Below, in pieces: positions 60,060 through 64,000 of a stretch of 64,000 bases of DNA. The number at the start of each line of letters is the position of its first letter. Within the stretch, counting starts at the first letter, position 1. Origin of the DNA: Shimia sp. SK013 (GTDB taxonomy: Bacteria; Pseudomonadota; Alphaproteobacteria; Rhodobacterales; Rhodobacteraceae); contig NZ_LAJH01000008.1 of the NCBI RefSeq assembly GCF_001292625.1, positions 1 through 64,000 of the forward strand. The letters are read 5' to 3'. Made by a program: the position numbers and the translations under genes. The notes beneath the pieces were generated by a model. It had not been told where the DNA came from, did not search any database, and saw only the letters and a list, made by a program, of their open reading frames with translations.

Positions 60060-60158
60060 CTAGAAAATCATCAAGTAGCGCAATTGGGCCAACAACGTCC
60101 AAAACGCGCCGCCCATCCGGATTAGGGACCGGACTTTGAGGGGCAGCCGCCTCCACAC
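60060..60158 (-). CDS. Possible 32-residue membrane peptide
   Basis: A short minus-strand frame with GTG at 60158 (AAGG 10 bases upstream) encoding a basic, hydrophobic peptide (WRRLPLKVRSLIRMGGAFWT... ending LRYLMIF). It lies 30 bases before a minus-strand terminator. No family is recognised. Support is limited to the terminator and start context. Confidence 0.25.
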   Translation of the reverse strand: MWRRLPLKVRSLIRMGGAFWTLLAQLRYLMIF

Positions 60159-60223
60159 GTACAGCAAGCCTTGTTTTGCTGGTGTTTGGAGGCCCTGCGG
60201 GACAGTTTTGAGAGGGCTAACCC

Positions 60224-60239
60224 GGCAACGATCGTTGCC
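60224..60239. promoter_or_regulatory. Perfect 16-bp palindrome
   Basis: GGCAACGATCGTTGCC is fully self-complementary. It lies about 160 bases upstream of the small-protein gene at 60396 and about 65 bases upstream (on the minus strand) of the possible minus-strand peptide. It suits a dimeric regulator site; the regulator is unknown. Confidence 0.4.
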
Positions 60240-60395
60240 CGGGCTCGAATGCTGTGTTTCCAATTTTAGCCAAATTTACCGTCAATTTGACACAATTCGC
60301 GCCATTTCAGCCGCATTTCGGCAGCACCTTAATCTCAACAACACACACATCGGCCCCTCCACCAACCGGCCAAAAACAAAATAAGGAAGTTCACA

Positions 60396-60533
60396 ATGCC
60401 TAAGCGGATTTACAAAGAAGACATCATGACAATCGCAACTCCTGGCACCGGTTCTCTCGCAGATAAAGCCCGTGAACGTCGCCTTCGTGCCCTTATGTCC
60501 AGCAATCGCAACACCTCCAATATCTTCGCCTGA
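60396..60533 (+). CDS. Small basic protein of 45 residues, unknown
   Basis: The frame starts with ATG at 60396, preceded at 8 bases by a strong AAGGAAG site, and ends with TGA at 60531. The product (MPKRIYKED..., SLADKARERRLRALMSSNRN..., ending NIFA) is basic and probably has one Arg-rich helix in the middle. A long leader precedes it and a strong terminator closes it within 60 bases, so it forms its own unit. No family is recognised. A DNA/RNA-binding or regulatory role is only a guess. Confidence 0.65.
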   Translation: MPKRIYKEDIMTIATPGTGSLADKARERRLRALMSSNRNTSNIFA

Positions 60534-60589
60534 GAGTCATCCCTTTTCCCTCACCACCCGTCTCTCTCCGAAGGTTCAGACACCCCGTG

Positions 60590-60618
60590 CACCCCGTGCT
60601 CGGGGTGTTGTTTTTTTT
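60590..60618 (+). terminator. Rho-independent terminator after the small protein gene
   Basis: CACCCCG (60590-60596) pairs with CGGGGTG (60601-60607) around TGCT, followed by TTG and eight T residues. Confidence 0.9.
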
Positions 60619-60790
60619 GACTGTCTCCCGCCAGAACACGCAAACCACTACGCAAATCCAATCCGCATTTGGCGCATTTGGGTCGCGCAAACAAAACCCC
60701 CACAATTCGACGAAAATACGAGAAACGAAGAAACGTTTTGAGAAGGTTATTCCCTCAAACTGCTCTTGGGTGATTCACGGGTAACACACA

Positions 60791-61183
60791 ATGGGTGAGA
60801 ACATGGACCAAGTCTCGCGGCTGCTTTTTTCCGAAGCAGCCCTCGTAAACGAAGATGAATTGACGCGTCTCTATATAAAGATGGACTACCGCAAGGCAGA
60901 ACAACTGATCATCGCGGCCATTGATGCCTTGTCAGAGGCATTGGCGGCAGCAGAAGTGGCCTACAACAGCAATAATGACCAGTACCTCATGGCCGCTTGC
61001 CGCAACATCGCCCGTGCCTCGCGGCGACTCGGGTTGGACCAACTTGCCTCTGTGGCCCGGGACGTTCGGATCGCCCTGCATCAAGATGACGATGTCGCCG
61101 CACAAGCCACTCTGGCCCGAATGCTGCGGCTGGGGGAGCCCTCCATGCGCGCGCTTTGGGACATCAAGGCCATTCAAAGCTGA
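60791..61183 (+). CDS. Unknown helical protein, Hpt-like without the phospho-histidine
   Basis: A 130-residue soluble all-helical protein. The segment MAACRNIARASRRLGLDQLASVARDV resembles the core of a histidine phosphotransfer (Hpt) domain, but the phosphorylated His-x2-Lys-Gly is replaced by Arg-x2-Ala-Arg. It may be an Hpt-fold protein that binds without phosphotransfer, or the likeness is chance. An ATG four codons in (60803) has a better GGTGAG site and may be the true start. It stands before the aminopeptidase gene, separated by a large hairpin. Confidence 0.65.
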   Translation: MGENMDQVSRLLFSEAALVNEDELTRLYIKMDYRKAEQLIIAAIDALSEALAAAEVAYNSNNDQYLMAACRNIARASRRLGLDQLASVARDVRIALHQDDDVAAQATLARMLRLGEPSMRALWDIKAIQS

Positions 61184-61237
61184 AAGATCACGCCCAACAA
61201 ACCATCCTTCATCCAGATGTCTCCGACAGCACTTGCA

Positions 61238-61269
61238 GGCGCTGCCACAGCCTATAGGCTGGCAGCGCC
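61238..61269 (+). other. Strong hairpin upstream of the aminopeptidase gene
   Basis: GGCGCTGCC (61238-61246) pairs with GGCAGCGCC (61261-61269), and inside it AGCC pairs with GGCT around TATA: about 13 base pairs. No T-run follows, and the aminopeptidase start is only 24 bases on. It may be a leader structure or a processing site. Confidence 0.55.
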
Positions 61270-61293
61270 AAACACCTGTCAGGAGGCCTTCCC

Positions 61294-62709
61294 GTGTCAC
61301 ATTCTCAGTCCGACACCCTGAAATTTGCGGCGGCATCGGGCGATGCGTCTGACGCATTGCCGTTGCACGTTGTCGACAAAGACGGCTTGGAAACCTGGCT
61401 GGACCGCCAAGCCGATCCGGTGCGCACTTGGATTTCTGCGTCCGGCTTCACCGCTGGACTTGGCAAAACGCTTCTGGTGCCCGACGCCTCCGGCACCCCC
61501 ATCATGGCCGTGGCCGGCTACGGCGATGCAGCCACGCGCGCACGCGGCAGGTTCCCCCTCGCTGCCATTGCGAGCGCTTTGCCGACAGGGTCCTACGCCT
61601 TGGCCACGGACCTGCCTTGGGGAGATCTTGAAACCGAATGCCTCGGCTGGCTTCTGTCCCAGTATGTGTTTGGCAAATATAAGAAAAAATCAGCACACGG
61701 TGCGCGGCTCATCTGCCCCTCAGGCGTCGATGCAAACCGTGTAGAAGCCATCGCCGCCGGCGAAGCACTCACCCGTGATCTGATCAACATCCCCGCCTCA
61801 GATATGGGCCCGCAAGACCTGCAAGCCGCCACCGAATCGCTGGCGTCGCGCTTTGGTGCAACCCTGTCTGTGATCACCAGAGAGGCGCTGTTGGATCAGA
61901 ATTTCCCGATGATCCATGCCGTAGGCCGCGCCGCCGCGCCAAACCGCGCACCGCGCCTTTTGGACATGACTTGGGGCGACAGCGGCCCCACCCTGACGCT
62001 GGTGGGCAAAGGCGTGTGTTTTGACACCGGCGGCCTTAATCTCAAACCCGGCGCATCTATGGGTTTGATGAAAAAGGACATGGGTGGCGCAGCAACCGTG
62101 CTTGGCCTCGCCCATATGATCATGGCGCTGAACTTGCCTCTGCGTTTGCGCGTCCTGATTCCGGCGGTGGAAAACTCTGTGTCCGCCGACTCTTTCCGCC
62201 CCGGCGACGTGCTCACGTCCCGCGCAGGCCTGACCGTGGAAATCAACAACACCGACGCCGAAGGCCGCCTTGTGCTGGCCGACGCGCTGGCCTTGGGCTC
62301 TGAGGACAATCCAGATCTCATGATCTCCATGGCCACCCTCACCGGCGCCGCCCGCGTCGCCGTCGGCCCGGACCTTTCGCCTTACTACACCGACGACACC
62401 GCCGTTGTGGGCGCGTTGGAAACCGCCGCCGCCGCGATCTCAGACCCGGTCTGGCGCATGCCCTTCTGGACGCCGTATGAGAAGATGATCGAACCTGCAA
62501 TCGCCGACCTCGACAACGCGCCCGCCGGTGGCTTCGCCGGCTCCATCACCGCGGCGCTTTTCCTGCGCCGCTTCGCCGAAGATCAACGTTACGCCCATTT
62601 CGACATCTACGGCTGGAACCCGTCCCCGGCCCCTGCCCGCCCAAAAGGCGGCGTCGGCATGGGCGCGCGGGCCGTCCTTGAGGCGCTGCCAAAGGTGTTG
62701 GGGCTTTGA
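61294..62709 (+). CDS. M17 leucyl aminopeptidase family protein
   Basis: A 471-residue cytosolic aminopeptidase using two zinc/manganese ions. Active-site blocks: GKGVCFDTGGLNLKPGASM (first metal Lys/Asp), KKDMGGAATVLGLAH, and the family signature NTDAEGRLVLADAL. It lacks no visible metal ligand. The start is GTG at 61294 with AGGAGG 7 bases upstream. Its stop shares one base with the NlpC/P60 gene start, making a three-gene overlapping operon. Confidence 0.94.
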   Translation: MSHSQSDTLKFAAASGDASDALPLHVVDKDGLETWLDRQADPVRTWISASGFTAGLGKTLLVPDASGTPIMAVAGYGDAATRARGRFPLAAIASALPTGSYALATDLPWGDLETECLGWLLSQYVFGKYKKKSAHGARLICPSGVDANRVEAIAAGEALTRDLINIPASDMGPQDLQAATESLASRFGATLSVITREALLDQNFPMIHAVGRAAAPNRAPRLLDMTWGDSGPTLTLVGKGVCFDTGGLNLKPGASMGLMKKDMGGAATVLGLAHMIMALNLPLRLRVLIPAVENSVSADSFRPGDVLTSRAGLTVEINNTDAEGRLVLADALALGSEDNPDLMISMATLTGAARVAVGPDLSPYYTDDTAVVGALETAAAAISDPVWRMPFWTPYEKMIEPAIADLDNAPAGGFAGSITAALFLRRFAEDQRYAHFDIYGWNPSPAPARPKGGVGMGARAVLEALPKVLGL

Positions 62710-63563
62710 TGGACCGGCGCCTGACTTTGGCCAACACGCGTGTCGCACACAGCTCACTGAAAGCTGAATTCGTGTCCGATAAATTTGTTGATGGTGAGCC
62801 AAAGCAGGTCGCTGGTTATCCCTTTCTCCTCAATGCCCCACAGGGCGATCGCGACAGACAGCTTTTGTCTGGCGACATGTTTTTGGTCATCGAGGAAGTA
62901 AACGGCTGCGCATTCGGTCAATCAATGAAAGATGGCTACGTTGGATATGTACATGGCGGCTTGATGCCTCCACGCGAACCAACTCACCGGATCGTAGCGC
63001 GCTCGACGTGGGCATACCGCACACCTGATTTCAAATCTCAGGCGGCCATCAAATTACACCACGGTTCTCAAGTCGCGGCCGTGTCACAAAATGGCCGATG
63101 GACAGAAATTGATCTTACATCACCGTCGGAGAAAAATGGCGCCACATGCTTTTTGCCAACGGCCCATCTAGCGCCAGCGAACAGTTCTGAAAGCGACCCG
63201 GCCTCTGTCGCCGAACGTTTCCTTGGCACGCCCTATGTTTGGGCTGGCAACACCGGAGACGGCATCGATTGCTCCGGCCTTGTGCAGGCCGCGCTTTTGG
63301 CCTGCGGCACCCCCTGCCCCGGCGACAGCGATCTACAAGAAGCCGCCTTCCCCGACGCAACCGGCCCTTATCGGCGCGGCGACCTGATGTTCTGGAAGGG
63401 TCATGTCGCCATGGTCACCGACCCCGACACCCTCATCCATGCCAACGCGCACCACATGGCCGTGGCTTACGAGCCCATCGCCAACGCCATCGCCCGGATC
63501 AAAGCCCAAGGCGACGGCCCCGTGACGTCCCACAAACGCCCTGCTTACGGAGCCAGCACATGA
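62709..63563 (+). CDS. NlpC/P60 family cysteine peptidase with SH3 domains
   Basis: A 284-residue peptidase probably cutting gamma-D-Glu-diaminopimelate bonds of peptidoglycan fragments. Two bacterial SH3-like units (about residues 20-155) precede the NlpC/P60 domain with Cys188 (GDGIDCSGLV), His232 (KGHVAMV) and His244. There is no signal peptide, so it may act in the cytosol on recycled peptides, in line with the upstream aminopeptidase. The first 450 bases are visibly AT-richer than the catalytic part, suggesting a mosaic. It overlaps both neighbours. Confidence 0.88.
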   Translation: MDRRLTLANTRVAHSSLKAEFVSDKFVDGEPKQVAGYPFLLNAPQGDRDRQLLSGDMFLVIEEVNGCAFGQSMKDGYVGYVHGGLMPPREPTHRIVARSTWAYRTPDFKSQAAIKLHHGSQVAAVSQNGRWTEIDLTSPSEKNGATCFLPTAHLAPANSSESDPASVAERFLGTPYVWAGNTGDGIDCSGLVQAALLACGTPCPGDSDLQEAAFPDATGPYRRGDLMFWKGHVAMVTDPDTLIHANAHHMAVAYEPIANAIARIKAQGDGPVTSHKRPAYGAST

Positions 63564-64000
63564 GTGACTTCTTCAAACCCATCTCAGGCATGGAACTGCC
63601 GCGTTTCGCGGGAATGCCGTCTTTCATGCGCCTGCCCAACATCGATTTTGACCACGCCCGCATTGACGAAGTGCAAATCGGCCTTGTCGGTGTGCCGTGG
63701 GACAGCGGCACCACAAACCGCCCCGGCCCGCGCCACGGTCCGCGTCAATTGCGCGACGCCTCCACCATGATCCGCGCTCAAAATGGCGCCACCGGCGTGC
63801 GCCCTTTTGATCTCGTAAACTGTGCCGATCTTGGCGACGTCGGCCCCAATCCGGCCGACATTCCTGACAGCATGGCCCGCATCACCGCCTTTTTCGATCA
63901 CCTCAAAGCCCGCAACATCACGCCACTAACGGCCGGTGGTGACCACCTGACTTCTCTGCCGATTCTGCGGTCTTTGGCCAAAGATACCCCCCTTGGCATG
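63560..64000 (+). CDS. Agmatinase/arginase family protein, cut by the window end
   Basis: The ATG at 63560 overlaps the preceding stop (ATGA) and the frame runs open to the window end, giving the first 147 residues. Ureohydrolase marks are GVPWDSGTTNRPGPRHGPRQ (substrate loop) and the manganese motif GGDH in TAGGDHLTSLP. The form fits agmatinase or guanidinobutyrase, which releases urea. The rest, with further DxHxD metal ligands, lies outside. It is the third gene of the overlapping aminopeptidase operon. Confidence 0.9.
   Translation, partial: MSDFFKPISGMELPRFAGMPSFMRLPNIDFDHARIDEVQIGLVGVPWDSGTTNRPGPRHGPRQLRDASTMIRAQNGATGVRPFDLVNCADLGDVGPNPADIPDSMARITAFFDHLKARNITPLTAGGDHLTSLPILRSLAKDTPLGM

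Larger units (their letters stand above)
59977..60395. other. Intergenic region with structured elements
   Basis: 419 bases. Contains a minus-strand terminator (59998-60030), a possible minus-strand 32-codon ORF (60060-60158), a CAGCAA/TTGCTG hairpin (about 60162-60181), a perfect 16-bp palindrome (60224-60239) and TTGACA at 60287-60292. The right end is the leader of the small-protein gene at 60396. Confidence 0.5.

Noticed and set aside
60287-60315. Promoter from the perfect TTGACA at 60287
   Set aside because: The matching -10 positions read GCCGCA or CCGCAT, far from consensus.

Overview
The window looks like a chromosomal segment of a marine alphaproteobacterium of the Roseobacter group (Rhodobacteraceae). 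The evidence is gene content and order: dnaX-ybaB-recR; a separate F0 ATP synthase operon with both b and b' subunits; ffh followed by rpsP-rimM-trmD-rplS-rpmE; MipZ; a TrcR-type DUF1013 regulator; BluB; and exosortase E with a VPEID-CTERM substrate. GC is high throughout except for a few AT-richer islands. No tRNA, rRNA, CRISPR array or intact insertion sequence was seen.

Layout. 0.2-4.3 kb: a phosphatase, then dnaX, ybaB, recR and a DnaQ-like exonuclease. 4.4-9.0 kb: TrcR-like regulator, secreted RNase T2, a small lipoprotein and the F0 operon (atpI-B-E-F'-F, minus strand). 9.3-16.2 kb: accessory genes, namely a frameshifted secreted protein, ArsR, ClbS/DfsB, UspA with an FNR-like box, EamA/LysR divergent from an azoreductase/DoxX pair, and ProXp-ala with an ATP-grasp enzyme. 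16.4-26.4 kb: the ffh...rpmE translation block, interrupted by three tandem acetyltransferases, chorismate mutase, bluB, two tandem sulfotransferases and an inverted GH25 lipoprotein beside a direct repeat that may be an IS end. 26.5-35.4 kb: RTX protein, NYN nuclease, acnB, MFS carrier, VOC protein and a Cys/Met PLP enzyme. 35.4-38.8 kb: rluE, mipZ, exosortase E/protease and its single-gene VPEID-CTERM substrate. 39-51.8 kb: aromatic catabolism (hmgA, fahA, an MhaA/MhaB-like hydroxylase pair, maiA, two MarR regulators) and a LivKGFHM-type ABC importer. 51.8-64 kb: DUF3095 protein, MFS, asd with a decayed partial copy 1.5 kb downstream, M20 amidohydrolase, a membrane-anchored RTX-like protein, MuiA-like DUF4139 protein, a 45-residue small protein, an Hpt-like protein, and an overlapping aminopeptidase / NlpC-P60 / agmatinase-family operon cut by the window end.

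How the genes work together. The 39-52 kb block reads as one catabolic unit. The ABC system would import an aromatic acid or amino acid, the FAD hydroxylase with its small partner would make homogentisate, and HmgA, MaiA and FahA would take it to fumarate and acetoacetate under MarR control. The most unusual system is the exosortase E/CPBP-protease fusion (36.9-38.5 kb) facing a 93-residue substrate with a signal peptide, a Trp-rich mature segment of about 33 residues and a VPEID sorting tail. The family is named in databases, but to my knowledge its product has no assigned function.
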